Shown: one piece after another, positions 23,576 to 35,071 of the stretch
Layout: every line of letters starts with the position of its first letter
Numbering within the stretch: position 1 is the first letter of the stretch
Assembly: GCF_024139115.2 (NCBI RefSeq)
Contig: NC_085140.1
Span: 21,668,035-21,732,034 of the forward strand
Direction: 5' to 3'
DNA from: Armigeres subalbatus
Lineage: Eukaryota > Arthropoda > Insecta > Diptera > Culicidae
DNA length: 64,000 nucleotides
Notes under the pieces: generated by a model
Told to the model about the DNA's origin: nothing
What the model saw: only the letters and a program-made list of their open reading frames with translations
The model's database searches: none
Position numbers and translations under genes: made by a program

Positions 23576-24716
23576 TAATCCACCTAGCGGTGACGATGCC
23601 TTTCTCGATTCAATCGTTTGGTTTCGCCTTAGTGTGATACACATAAAAAAATGCCTACTTCACGGCTCTTGCAAACGCAACCAAGCTTATATGGTTTAAC
23701 AGACCATTTTCTTCATAACTTATGAACGCAATGACCGATCGTGATTATATTTCATAGTGATCAACTAGGACTTGTTCCCCGTCGAATGTAACTTGTTGCG
23801 AGAGAATTGGTTAAGAATTACTTAAATGAAAAAGTGGCTAATGTTTTTTGGTTTTCGTGTGCACTAGGGTGGCTCAAAAAACACTTTTTCAATTTTTTTT
23901 ATGGGCCGCCCTTTTATTCGGTTATATTTGATGCCCTGATGCTCTGGACAAAATTTCAGCCAAATCGGTCAACGTTTGAGCGGTGCTAAACTCGTTGGAA
24001 ATTTATTTGGGAAAATGTATGCAGAAACATCCAAAACAGTGATTTGCAGTTAGACGGCACAATTTATGATCAAGAACCATGATACTCATTCAGTTCTTGT
24101 AGAATTAAATACAGAATGTTATGCTGAAGATTAGAGTTTATTACGCAAAGATATTCGCATTTTACTGGAGTGTTGTAGGGGTAAATTTATTTCTTTTTAA
24201 AGGTAAAAGAAACGAAATTTGCTCAAACCCCACTTCAGAGAAATGCTAATAACTTAGCCGGGCAAACTCTAATCTTCTCGCGGTTTTCTGCATAACATTC
24301 TGTATTACTTTTTCAAGATCTAAATGAGTATCATAGTTCTTCATCGTAAGTTGTGCCATCCGATTTACTGTTTTTGGATGATTCTGCATACATTTTTTCA
24401 TATACACTTCCAACGAGTTTAGCACCGCCCAAACGTTGACCGATTTGGCTGAAATTTTGTCCAGAGCATAAGGGCATCAAATAGAACCGAATAAGAGGGC
24501 GGCCCATCAAAAGAATTGAAAAAGGTTTTCCCATACTAATTTGAGCCACCCTAGTGTGCACACACACACATACACACGGGCTGACAGACATTTGTTCAGT
24601 TCGACGAGCTGAGTCGATTGGTATTTAACACCATGGGTGAGACTTCTATAAAAAGTTCAATTTTGGAGTGAAATTATAGCCTTTCGGTACAACTTTGTTG
24701 CACGAGAAAGGCAAAA
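23576..24716 (-). mobile_element. GCCTTTCTCGT element split by an hAT-like MITE
   Basis: Left end ACCCAGATTAATCCACCTAG then GATGCCTTTCTCG, right end CACGAGAAAGGCAAAA. After removing the 689 bp insertion at 23865-24553 and one 8 bp duplication, the interior resembles the copy at 17722-18172. Confidence 0.8.
23865..24553. mobile_element. hAT-like foldback MITE with perfect 8 bp target duplication
   Basis: Begins TAGGGTGGCTCAAA and ends with the matching TTTGAGCCACCCTA. GTGTGCAC flanks it on both sides (23857-23864 and 24554-24561), an 8 bp duplication diagnostic of hAT elements. The subterminal arms are long, about 150-200 bp, including ATTTGATGCCCTGATGCTCT and its inverted partner near 24460-24480. 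Confidence 0.9.
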
Positions 24717-25309
24717 ATAAGATTGCTTAGGTGTTGAGTAGACCTCTTCATGTTTTCAAAAAGTATCAAAAATTCAACCGGTCAGCCCAGAATCACAATT
24801 CTTATGCTAAAATAAGTTTCCTGTCAAATTTTCAGCTTATTCGGATAAAATTTCGAGGTGGCTCAAGTCGATTTAGTGTTTTAGGGCTATTTTCAATTTT
24901 GGAAAAAATCTAACAAGAGAAATAAACGTCGAAAACTGTCGCAACAAGCTCTATACGGAAGCTTTTGGTGTGCTTTACAAGTCTTGTGGACATTGCGATT
25001 CGTCCCGTTCAAGTTTTGTCCTTGTTAAAGTGATTTTCAAGCATTTAAGTGCATAAAAATACTGTTTCCCCCAACAGTCGTTGTTCTACAAAATTCTTGA
25101 GTTAATGACAAATGATTGTTAATTTATTATATTATTATTCCTCTTTTTTCCCTGAAAATTTGAGTAATATAATTTCCCATGTGAGATTTACCGTTAAATT
25201 CTTAAAAATCAGAAGCTGAACATTTGTCATAAATTTGCACGTTAGGATTTCTTCAAGCAAGTAGTTCGAACAAAACGTAAAACTAGCACCTAGTTAATGA
25301 TTTTAACAA
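24717..25309. other. Intergenic DNA without gene
   Basis: No gene, RNA or clear element seen. Confidence 0.4.
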
Positions 25310-28200
25310 GATTCTGTTTAAAACTCGGACAGAATGTGAAATAAATCGACAGAATCCCGTTCAGGATTCCGAAAGAAAAATCTAGAGTCCAACAGAACCC
25401 TGTTCAAGATTCCGACTGAACCCTGTTCAGGATTCCGACAGAATCTTGTTCAGGATTCCGACAGAATCCAGTTCAAGATTCCAACAGAATTCAGCTCAAG
25501 ATTCCAACTGAATCCTTTTAGGAACTCCGTCTGCAAAATTTTAAATCCTGGTCAGAATCCGATAGAATCTTGGTCAATATATAGACAGGATCCTGTTCGA
25601 GATTTCGGCATCATCCTGTTCAGTATTCCGACAGAATCGCATAAAGAATTCCTGCAGAATCCTTTTCAGGATTCCGACAAAATCTTGATTAGGACTCCAA
25701 CAGAATCCTGTTTAGTATTCCGACAGAATCCATTTAAGGATTCAGACAAAACCCTATTTGAGATTCCGACCGAAACTTATTCAGTATTCCAACAGAATAT
25801 TGTTCATGATTCCGACAACGTTCCTTTCAACATTCCGACTAAATCCTGTTCAAGACACCGACAGACTACTGTTCAGGGCTCCGACAGGATCATGTTCAAA
25901 ATTCCAACAAAAACCTGTCCAGAATAAACCTGTTTAGGGAACCGACAGCACTTCATTCAGGATTCCGACAAAATGTTGTTCCGGACTCCAACAGAATTTT
26001 ATGTAGGATTCCGACAGAATCCTGTTCATGATTCCGAATCCGTCAGAATCTTGATCATGAAATCGGTTGAATCCTGTTCGAGATTGCGACTTAATCCTGT
26101 CCAGGATTCCGACAGAATCCTATTTGTGATTCCATCACAATCCTGTTTGGGATCCCGACTGAATCCTCTTCAGAATTCCTACAGAATCCTGTTCGGGATT
26201 CCAACAGAATCCTGTTCAGGATTTAGACACAATTCTGTTCAGGATTCCGACAGAATTCTGTTCAGGATTTCGACAAAATCCTGTTCAGGATTCCGGCAAA
26301 ATCCTTTTCAGCATTCCGACAGACTCTTGTTTGGGATTCTGACCAAATTCTGCTCAGAATTTCGACCGAATCTCCGGCAGAATCCTGTTCAGGATTCCAA
26401 CTGAATCATTTCAAGAATTCCGAATCTTCTTCAGAATCCGCCAGAATCTTGATCAATGGATCGGCAGAATCCTGTTCGAGATTCCGACAGAAACCTGTTT
26501 AGGATTCCAACGATAGAATCCTATTTATGATTCCGACACAATCATATTCGGGATTTCGACATAATCCTGTTCCGGATTCAAACTGAATCCTGTTCATGTT
26601 TCAGACAGAACCTGTTCAGGATTCCAGAATTCTGACAGTATTCTTTTGAGAATTCCGACTGTCAGATTCCATCTCGTTCAGGATTCCAACAGAATCCTAT
26701 TCAAAATTTCGATAGTATTCTGTAAAAGATTCCGACAGAATTTTGTTCCTAATTTGTACAGAACATGACCAGAATTACTAAAGAATACTGCTCGGGGTTC
26801 CGACAGAATTCCGTTCAGGACTCCGACTGAATCCAGTTCAGGATTTCGACAGATTTCTGTTCGAGATTCCGGCAGAATCATGTTCAGGATTTAGCATTCT
26901 TTTCTGTATTCGGCTGAATCTGATCAATAAATCGACTGAATCCTGTTCGAGATTCCGACTGAATCCTGTTCTAGATTCCGACTGAATCCTGTTCAGGATT
27001 CCGACAGAATCCTTTTCAGCATTCCGACAGAATCTTGCTCAGGATTCCAACAGAATTCAGCTCAGGATTCCAACAGAATTCAGCTCAGGATTCCAATTGA
27101 ATCCTTTTAAGAATTCTTCTTCAGAATCCGCCAGAATCATGATCAATAAATCGGTTAAATCCTGTTCGGGATTCCGACAGAAACCTGTTTAGGATTCCGA
27201 CGACAGAATCCTATTCATGATTCCGACAAAATCCTGTTTGGGATTTCGACATAATCATGTTCCGGATTCAAACTAAATTCTGTTCATGTTTCAGACAGAA
27301 CCTGTTCAGGACTCCAGAATTTCGACAGCACTCCTTTGAGGATTCCGACTGTATCTCGTTCAGGATTCCAACCGAATCATATTCAAAATTTCGATAGTAT
27401 TCTGTAAAAGATTCCGAAAGAATCCTGTTCCTAATTTGTACAGAACATGATCAGAATTACTAAAGAATAATGCTCGGTGTTCCGACAGAATTCTGTTCAG
27501 AATTTGAACTCTGAAATTTCAGGACTCCGACTGAATCCAGTTCAGGATTTCGAAAGCATCCTGTTTGAGATTCCGGCAGAATCATATTCAGGATTCAAGA
27601 TTCTTATCTGGATTCCGACAGAATCATTTAAAAATTCCTACAAAATCCCTTTCAAGACTACGACAAAATGCTGTTCAGGATTCCCACAAAATTTCTTTCT
27701 GGTATCCGACAGAATTCTGTTCAGGATTCCGATAGTATCCTGTTCAGGATTCCGACAAAATCCTGTTAAGGATTTATACAGCATCATGTTTAGGATTCCG
27801 ATAGAACCCTTTGGGATTCCGACAAAATCCTATTCAGGATTTCAACTGAATCCTTTTCAGAATTCCGGAAAAAAAATCTGTTGGGTTTCAACAGAATTCT
27901 GTTCAGGATTTCAACAGATTACCGTTCAGAACTTCCACAAAATCCTGTTCAAGATTCCGAAAGAATATCTTTTTGCAATTCGATTCAGGATTTCGACAGA
28001 AAAACCTGTTCAGGATTTCGGCAGGCACCTGTTCAGGATTTCCACAGAATGCTGTTCAGGATTCCGACAAAATCCTGTTTGAGATTCTGACAGAATACGA
28101 TTCAGCATTTTAACAGAATCCTGTTCCGGACTCCGATAACCCAGATTTCGTCATAATCCTGTTCAGGATTACGAAAGAATCCTGTGAAGAATTCCAGAGA
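25310..28200 (+). repeat. 2.9 kb minisatellite with palindromic 23 bp unit
   Basis: The consensus unit is CAGGATTCCGACAGAATCCTGTT, roughly 23 bp, repeated well over a hundred times with substitutions and small indels. Its core GAATCCTGTTCAGGATTC is two 8 bp inverted arms around TT. Because 23 is not a multiple of three, it makes open frames in several phases. These peptides (GFRQNPVQDSDRI-like) are artefacts. Longer blocks recur, for example 26440-26760 and 27130-27470, showing higher-order duplication. Confidence 0.92.
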
Positions 28201-30240
28201 AATTTCAAAAAATTCCAGAAATTCGGCTCCGTTATGCTTTGTGGTGGTCAGTAGAAAATAGTCCGAATCAGACGATCAGACGGGTAAAACGACCTATTAT
28301 GGAGGGGTTAGGCGCCGCGCCGAAATAAAATTGATTTCAAAAATTCTTAAAAAATTAACCGTTTATCTGTTTTTACATTGCAGTAATTTAAATAGGATGC
28401 TCATTAACTCTAGTTTCGTAAATATTACGTCAATTGTGCTAAACTTATGTTGTTTTATTTTTATCACAATAAAAACAAACTACCGCAATAATGGGACGCA
28501 GTTGCCTATCGTTGCGAAATTTTTTGAAGGTCAGTCCTATTGTTGCGGTATTGCTCGTATTTCTTATGGAGAGCGATAAATAATATGACCACAATAATAG
28601 GACCTTAGCACTACCGCACTACTCCAAAGGAAGTAATATGTTTATGAAAAATGTTGTTTTTTCGTCATTTCGAACGGAATTTTGTCAAACAAAAGGTGTT
28701 CTAGTGGTTGATTCGAAGAATTTTAGCGGATACACAATTGTGTTTGATGCTATTATATCCATGATGGATTATTTAAACACTACCGCAACATTAGGACATA
28801 CCACAACGATAGGACGTTTTACCCTATCTGGATATTCCTCGAGCACCTTAAAATTGATACAACTCGTAGAACCGCCTTCAGTAATTGGTTTAGTGTAATA
28901 CAAACAGAAATGAAAACGCAAATTAAGGCATTTATCGTCCTCTTCGTGACACTCGTATTTGTATAAACCGCTACGTACTGGTTGATCCCATGCCCATCCC
29001 TCTGCAGTCTGCATACCGCGTTATGCTATTCATTATACGCTGAGTTACTGTACAATTATCGATACTAATCCGTATCAATAAAACGAATATGTTATAAAGA
29101 TTTTTTCCAAAAATTTTGTACACAGTTTCACCAAACTGTTTATAAAAGCAGTTTCTATTTATCCCATCCATCCCACATTATATCATGAATCTGTCAACTG
29201 TTGCACGGTATGTTCAACGTCAGCAACAGTTGCCATTCCCTGGCCAACCTTTCCAACTGCACCCACGCGGACGGTCACCATCAACATCTGCGGGGAAATC
29301 AGTCACCGGAATGGAGCTATCAACGATCAACCGATGATGCTGTTTTGCCCCGTCAGTGGTGGTCGATTCTGTTTCCCATCGCGAAACCGTAGACCGTAGG
29401 AAAACAGTTTGCCAAAAAGTTGTCGACCGAGATAGGTGGTGGCACAGTATCAAGTAAATGCCGCGAAATTCGCGACCTAATGCGGTGGTCACAAGTATTG
29501 GTTGCGGTGGCCTCCGGCGATCTCTCACATTTTGCTATTTTGTTTATCGAGACGGCACGGTGCTCCGTTAACCGATTTGTTACAGGTTAAACGTTGAAGG
29601 TATAAATATGCTATATGTACAAATTAAATACGAACCATCAAGCAACATCTCATTTTGTCATTAGCGGAATTATTGTAAGTAACTCCACAACTTGATTGTA
29701 ATCTTTGACGGTCAAGGACTCGCACCGTTGTAAAAAGTACAACACTAACGAAAAAGCACGCTTGTTGTACACAATGTAGGCGAGACTGCATGAGTGATTC
29801 AGCGAGTCTCAGAAGGTTAAAATACGCAGTTTAACCTCAACAGTAAGGTCGTATGTGACTGTAACAGCGAAGACATTCCACTAAAAAGCTAGGATTTTTA
29901 ATATTTAGGATATTTGAATAAATGCTTGAATTTAATTTGGTCTATGTGCGAGACATCAAGGTACTGTTGAACTGTTTACTCAAGCCTTGTGCAGTTATTT
30001 ATTGCGAAATCACGTCTCCAGAATACTGTTCTTTTTATTCTCAATCAGCAACAGTGACTTTTTGAGTCCTGCTCACATTGAATCAATTATTAATTTTATA
30101 TCTACGCCTCAAACTACTATAACAATTTCAGCAATTGTATTTTCTGTGGGCTATTCTGTTTCGTCTTCGTTAATGTCTGAATCATAATCTCAAGAATCTA
30201 ATTTCGAAGATTTTTTTTCGATTCTAACGATGCGGAATAC
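28201..30240. other. Intergenic DNA without confirmed gene
   Basis: No convincing gene. Words around CTACCGCAATAATGGGAC and GTCCTATTGTTGCGGTA near 28480-28560 are inverted copies and recur near 28780-28810, probably a small MITE. The part at 29200-29540 is less AT-rich with open frames on both strands but no recognisable domain. Confidence 0.4.
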
Positions 30241-30249
30241 ACCGTGATA

Positions 30250-30760
30250 AGTCGAACGGTCGTCGCCGCTCGGTAGGTTGTTGTATATGCGGAAAATCTA
30301 TTTATTTTTGGCTTTTTTGTTCCAATCGGCGGAATTGCTGCTGGGTGCCATTTGTATCAGCCGCGAACTATTTCCTTTCGGTAATCCGTCACGCGCAAAT
30401 CTCGCGGTCGAAATCGCGTGCGTAAGAAGTCACCGTCGCTATTGTTGTCGTCCACTCCAAGCGCCACGCGCGTTCCTCTCGGTAGTGTGATCCGTTGGAA
30501 GAAGTTGTCGAAACCACCCGACGGGAGAAGGGTTGCTTACGCGCGCGCAAGTCGGGTTGTTTTTCGCGACAGTCAAGTTCCGACGGTCGTTCCGGCGGAT
30601 TTGGACTTGAACGGGTGTCAGCAATAGCGGGGTGTGTGATGAACTGGATTCGGAGCAAGACTAGCAGCAAACCTAAGAAGAGTAAGGGATGCAGAAGGTC
30701 CACAGAAGTGCGTCCGCTGCTGCCGCCTGTTGATGAAGAGGTCAGTGCCAGTGTTTGGTG
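30250..30760 (+). promoter_or_regulatory. CpG-rich block, possible promoter and first exon
   Basis: Rich in CG dinucleotides compared with its surroundings (for example CACGCGCGTTCCTCTCGGTA) and free of obvious repeats. It leads into a short open frame from ATG 30639 to a clean donor, GAG|GTCAGT, at 30740/30741. It could be an alternative first exon of one of the two plus-strand genes downstream. This is inference only. Confidence 0.35.
30639..30740 (+). CDS. Possible alternative first coding exon (34 codons, phase 0)
   Basis: The frame MNWIRSKTSSKPKKSKGCRR continues 14 residues to a GTCAGT donor and ends exactly on a codon boundary. The exons at 54575 and 57692 also begin in phase 0, so either could follow it. 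The peptide is basic and serine-rich with no domain I recognise. An upstream in-frame ATG at 30495 would lengthen it by 48 residues. Transcript evidence is lacking, and chance is a real alternative. Confidence 0.25.
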
Positions 30761-31098
30761 CGTGCAATGATTTGGGATACATTGTTAATACATAGCCTCG
30801 GTGTTTGTCGTTCGTTTGTTTGGAATGCAGCCAGTGTGGGGGTAGTGCCATACTGTGTGCGAAAATTTCAAAAATAACCTCCCTCCGATGGGGAAACCAC
30901 GGTGGGCCAGAAACCGTAATAACAAACAAAAATGTTCCCAATCGTACAATCGGCTTTTGAATACCTGAACATATTTACTTAGAAGTAGAGAACACTTATT
31001 TAGGGTATAAAAAGGCCATGATTATGGTGAGTTTTTCACCGGAGAATAATCAGTAGAAGCATAAGTACTAGAATGCCAGTGGCGCTGTAGTCATTTAA
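30761..31098. other. Intergenic DNA
   Basis: No gene or clear element seen before the TTAA-flanked MITE. Confidence 0.35.
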
Positions 31099-31319
31099 GG
31101 TCACTCCTGACGGAATCCAAGTTTCAAAGTGCTCGCGTTTTCGGGGGCACACCACTCGATACGGAGGCGGTGCACAACTGTCATTTTTATATTTTCACGC
31201 ATGCTGCGACGCAGCAAAGCTAATTAAACAAAAATGACAGTTGTGCACTGCCTCCGTATCGAGTAGTGTGCCCCCGAAAACGCGAGCACTTTGAAACTTG
31301 GATTCCGTCAGTAGTGACC
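31099..31319. mobile_element. Foldback MITE flanked by TTAA
   Basis: Arms of about 92 bp open GGTCACTCCTGACGGAATCC and close GGATTCCGTCAGTAGTGACC. TTAA flanks both ends (31095-31098 and 31320-31323). A TTAA target is typical of piggyBac-type elements. The ends are not canonical piggyBac ends, so the superfamily is only suggested. Confidence 0.85.
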
Positions 31320-31669
31320 TTAAACTATTTTGCTAATTCATGCTTCAACAAGCTTCAATTGGCCATAATTTATGCATCATGTTGTAATGCATGTTTGGTT
31401 TCATCACCAACATCGATTTGACACTTGTAGTACCGGTACTTTGGCTTCCAGGTCGGAGTAACCTAGATGTTAATCACGCGAACATGAACGCCATTAGCAA
31501 TCTTATAGGGTGGGTGTACCCATTGTCGCCATACATAAGAACAACTATTTTTTTAAAAGTAAGTAAAAGGCTTGTGGGTAAACTTTATATATCAAGAGGA
31601 AGGTTTTACTTCCTGCTCCTTAGAACAGCTGTGAAAACCACAATAAAATTTGTTATTGTCCTCAAAATT

Positions 31670-32010
31670 AATTAATCCATAATAGGAACGCATGCACCAG
31701 TTGTGGCACTATTCTTAATCTTGGTTCCTTATTTGGAAAATCCCATTGTTTTCTTATGGGAATGGCCAAATAGGGACCACTAGTGCGACAACTGGTGCAA
31801 AGGACGTCAAAAATTAAGCAAAAACATTTTTTACAATTATGCTTTGCTTGTTTTAAAGGAGATCAAAGGTGTTATCGTATCATATGAATATGCTTTATCG
31901 ATATGAACTTGGTTTGCGATGATTTGATTGGCCATTTAGCATATAAAGCACTAGTGCGACAACTGGTGCTTTAGCCACAACTGGTACATCTAGCCTACTT
32001 TTGAATCAAC
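31670..32010. repeat. Repeat with GCACCAGTTGT / ACAACTGGTGC words
   Basis: ATGCACCAGTTGTGGCAC, GTGCGACAACTGGTGCAAAG, GTGCGACAACTGGTGCTTTA and CACAACTGGTAC recur in both orientations over about 300 bp, suggesting a decayed inverted-repeat element. Confidence 0.45.
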
Positions 32011-32019
32011 TGAATAATC

Positions 32020-32219
32020 TACACACTTAAAATAAATCGCCGAATTCGGTAAAATTTTACAGCAGAACTGTTCGGTAAATAATTTTACTGATTTTCGGTG
32101 ATTTTGACAGTTGAACAATGGAAAAAATTACAAAAAATCTGTAAAATATTTACCGAACAGTTCTGCTGTTGAGATTTCGGTAAAATTTACCGAATACTGT
32201 GAAATGAGTCAAGTGTGTA
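32020..32219. mobile_element. 200 bp MITE (TACACACTT ends, TTCGGTAAA-rich)
   Basis: Opens TACACACTTAAAATAAATCG and closes GAAATGAGTCAAGTGTGTA. Inside are inverted copies of AGCAGAACTGTTCGGTAAAT. No target duplication was resolved. Confidence 0.7.
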
Positions 32220-32310
32220 CGCATACTGTGATGCAACTACTGGAAACCTTGTGATGCAACTACTGGAAACCATTTTCGCTCTTTGCGAGGACTAGATTTG
32301 GTTTTACCCT

Positions 32311-32397
32311 ATATTGCCGCTAACCGCAAGTCAGTCCCATCTGTCTACGGATGTCATATACACATAAGGGACTGGCTTGCAGTTAGCGGCAGTATAT
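32311..32397. repeat. Stem-loop, ~28 bp arms
   Basis: TTGCCGCTAACCGCAAGTCA and its near-perfect reverse partner TGGCTTGCAGTTAGCGGCA flank a 29-base loop. It is the size of a precursor hairpin, but it is more likely a tiny MITE. Two direct copies of GTGATGCAACTACTGGAAAC lie just upstream (32229 and 32252). Confidence 0.6.
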
Positions 32398-32479
32398 CTT
32401 TCAAAGTATTGATTACAATCAGTTTTTTTGTTAACGGTTTTAAACACACCTTGAAAACTGATCTGAGTGCATGTTAAAT

Positions 32480-33336
32480 TCGCTCAGATTTTTTCTTGCA
32501 ATTTCGTAATGAAGTAATCTTGCGCGATAATACGGTTCAAAATTATGACAAAATTGATCGACTTACACGATAAACTTATATAACAAAAGTAACCTACATA
32601 GTGCCTTTAAGAGCCTATAGCCTGAATAGTCTGGAGAAGTGCAATCTCATAGTAAGTAAGAGATATGAATTTAAATGAAAATTAATTTAATTTTCCAATA
32701 ATTATGAACACATTCAAATCAAACATTTCATAGGAAGTATGGAATAGTATGATCTTCATGACTTATATAAAACCAGCATAAAACCAAAATGTTACTAGGG
32801 AGGGTAGACGGAAATCTGTAATCAGACATCTGAGGCTGAGAAGATAATACAAGTAGTGAAGGGTTGGGAAGTTCTAACTGTTCCTAACCGACCCACTGAA
32901 ACCAAAATTGTTTACATTTACATTAGTCCTGATGCCCACTTATCATATCGCACAGGGAAATTCAAAAACACATGACGTTTTGGGTAATGACCGTCTGTCC
33001 AGTTTTTTTTTTGACAACGATGAATTAATCGTTCGTCACTAGCGGTACTGCACCGAAGGACTCGTACGGAAAAAACCGCCTACACTATGGTGGCTAACAT
33101 CTTCGGGGACTTCTTATGAAGCATGCTTTAGTTCTAGCCATAACTATACACATATTTACATACATTTACCACGGAATATCGTTCGCCTTCTTGCGCACCT
33201 CATCAAAACCTTTGCTTTATTACGTAGTTCAAGTTGCTGCGGGCGTCCTTGAAGTCCTTCTCTGTCTCTCTAGTCTGAAAAAATATTTTTAGAAAAAATA
33301 TTTCCGGCCTTTTTTTAGTGAAATGTATTCAACCAT
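32480..33336. other. AT-rich intergenic DNA
   Basis: No gene or clear element seen. Confidence 0.4.
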
Positions 33337-34012
33337 CTGAGACGAGTTTAGTACTTTCCATTTAATTCCACTAAGTTTTGTTATCTTTGCAGATACGTAT
33401 TTCAAGTCGAGTCAAGTACAAGACACTAAAAACGACCTCACAGTTAGCTTAGCTTAGCTTTGACTGACTACACATATTTATGGTTGCTACTCCGTGATTG
33501 CCCACAATCAGTGAAATTGCACAAGGAGTCAACTGAAGGATTGCTTGGGATTGTTCAAGCATTCTCAGTGTGCATGTTTCAGTGACTCTAAAATTCAAAT
33601 GATCAATAACGGCGCCGGCCACGTCCTTGTAGTCAGTTAGGAAGAAGGAAGGAATATTAGTAGGTGGTTTTTGCTATTTGAAGACCGTGTTTACCTCTGC
33701 GTCTCCACAAAAACCACAGGAAGGATTATCAGTTAATTGGTAGGCATCGTTGGATCTGGATTCACTCTGATAAGCGATACGACCGTGCCATTCTTTATAC
33801 ATAGTGATTTTACCTAGCCATGAATCGGGCGCGAAAAGTAGTACACACTAACTACCGGCCTACCGGGCGCGCAATGCAGAACACAATATTTCGGCCGATC
33901 GCGCCATCGTTCTGCTGTCCGAAACAAGAGAAATCACGCACTGAACTCACTAAAAACGACCTCACAGTTGATGTCAAAATACGTATCTGCAAAGATAACA
34001 AAACTTACTAGC
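33337..34012. mobile_element. GATACGTATTT-family MITE split by a later insertion
   Basis: The left arm holds ATTCCACTAAGTTTTGTTAT, CTTTGCAGATACGTATTTCA. The right arm holds AAATACGTATCTGCAAAGAT and AACAAAACTTA. Between them 502 bp of unrelated sequence is inserted, flanked by an exact 22 bp direct repeat of the MITE. Confidence 0.8.
33446..33947 (-). mobile_element. Short retroposon with exact 22 bp target duplication
   Basis: The insertion is bounded by identical 22-mers at 33424-33445 and 33948-33969, starting CACTAAAAACGACC and ending CTCACAGTT. Read on the minus strand, it ends in repeated AGCTAAGCTAAGCT, a simple-repeat tail. Together these mark target-primed reverse transcription. No long reading frame remains. 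It may be a deleted LINE or a SINE-sized derivative. Confidence 0.75.
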
Positions 34013-34104
34013 ATTTACTAGCGGCCAAACAAAACCCTATCGAAGAGGCCCACAAATATCATCATCTTTTGGCAAAAAACGGAAAAAACGTACATGGCAA
34101 ATAG

Positions 34105-34436
34105 AAGTAGGGTGATAGCCAGAAACATTCAGAGAGCTGCTGCAGGACTAAAGGTGGCCAGGTGCGATTAAACACCTTCGAAATATCGAGCGATAGAAGG
34201 TCGGCGTGTTTTCCCTGTTCGAAGGCGTCCTGGAGGATGTCCTCAAGAGCGGGAAAGTAAGTACCCGTTCCATAACCGCCCTGGCTATGCTGAAAGTCGA
34301 ACAGTCCATCTGTTTCGAATTTATCGCTTAGCGATTTACCAATCTCTTGATCATTTTGGAGGCGCAGTAGGTCAGGGAGATTAGTTGGTATTTGGAGGCA
34401 TCTCGAGAGGAGACATTAACGAACCCGTAACGCTGG
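34105..34436 (-). pseudogene. Non-LTR reverse transcriptase fragment (LOA/R1-like)
   Basis: Read on the minus strand, it contains SLTYCASKMIKRLVNR, then after a frame change FDFQHSQGG, ALEDILQDAFEQGKHADLL and SLDISKVFNRTW. These are consecutive reverse-transcriptase blocks, the last carrying the catalytic aspartate. The set resembles LOA and R1 clade elements. The fragment is broken and lies back to back with the RTE fragment at 34437. Confidence 0.7.
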
Positions 34437-34705
34437 TAAAATCGGATGGCTGTGGTGGGCCGGGCACGTAGCCAGAATGTCGGACAGTAACCCGGTGAAA
34501 ATGGTTCTCGACAACGATCCGACGGGCACAAGAAGGCGAGGTGCGCAGCGGGCAAGGTGGATCGATCAGGTGGAAGATGACTTGCGGACCCTCCGTAGAC
34601 TGCGTGGTTGGCGACGTGTAGCCATGGACCGAGCCGTATGGAGAAGACTCTTATATACCGCACAGGCCACTTCGGCCTTAGTCTGAATAAATAAATAAAT
34701 AATAA
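34437..34705 (+). mobile_element. RTE copy 2, 3' end only
   Basis: Homologous to 3631-3898 of copy 1: WAGHVARMSDSN, RRRGAQRARWIDQVEDDL, a TGA stop and (TAAA)n tail. It is severely 5'-truncated, as is usual for LINE insertions. Confidence 0.88.
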
Positions 34706-35071
34706 CGCTTTTACGTGGTGTGTTACGGGGTAAGATCCACCACGGTTACATTGCCAGCTACAGGCAAATCCTGACCCAACGAATACCTTCCTCATCATCC
34801 AACTCCCTGGTACTTACGAGGGCGCCGCTAAGTCGGTCACCCCTCTTTACGTAAGTACCACACCAACACTTCCTTCCTCTCCCTTGTTACGGTGAAGATG
34901 GGTGTGGCCAGGAGTAGTAATCCTCAAGCTTTTTTGTTATTTTTGTTTAAGACTAGAATTAAGGACCACTCCCCTTCTTGATTTCTGATAGAATTTTAGA
35001 TAAGGATCTCAAAAGTAAAACATGAGTATCAATCGTGTCCAATCTACGAATTACACCGTAACAATGCTAAT
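34706..35071. other. Unclassified, probably transposon-derived DNA
   Basis: Less AT-rich sequence with GGTGTGTTACGGGGTAAGAT and CATTGCCAGCTACAGGCAAA. No frame or boundary could be assigned. Confidence 0.35.

Noticed and set aside
25685..28090. Long open frames up to 201 codons rich in F-R-Q-N-P-V-Q-D
   Set aside because: They come from a 23 bp minisatellite that stays open in several frames; the peptide is the repeat itself.
25310..28200. CRISPR-like look of short palindromic repeats
   Set aside because: Units are contiguous with no unique spacers, there are no cas genes, and this is a eukaryotic genome.
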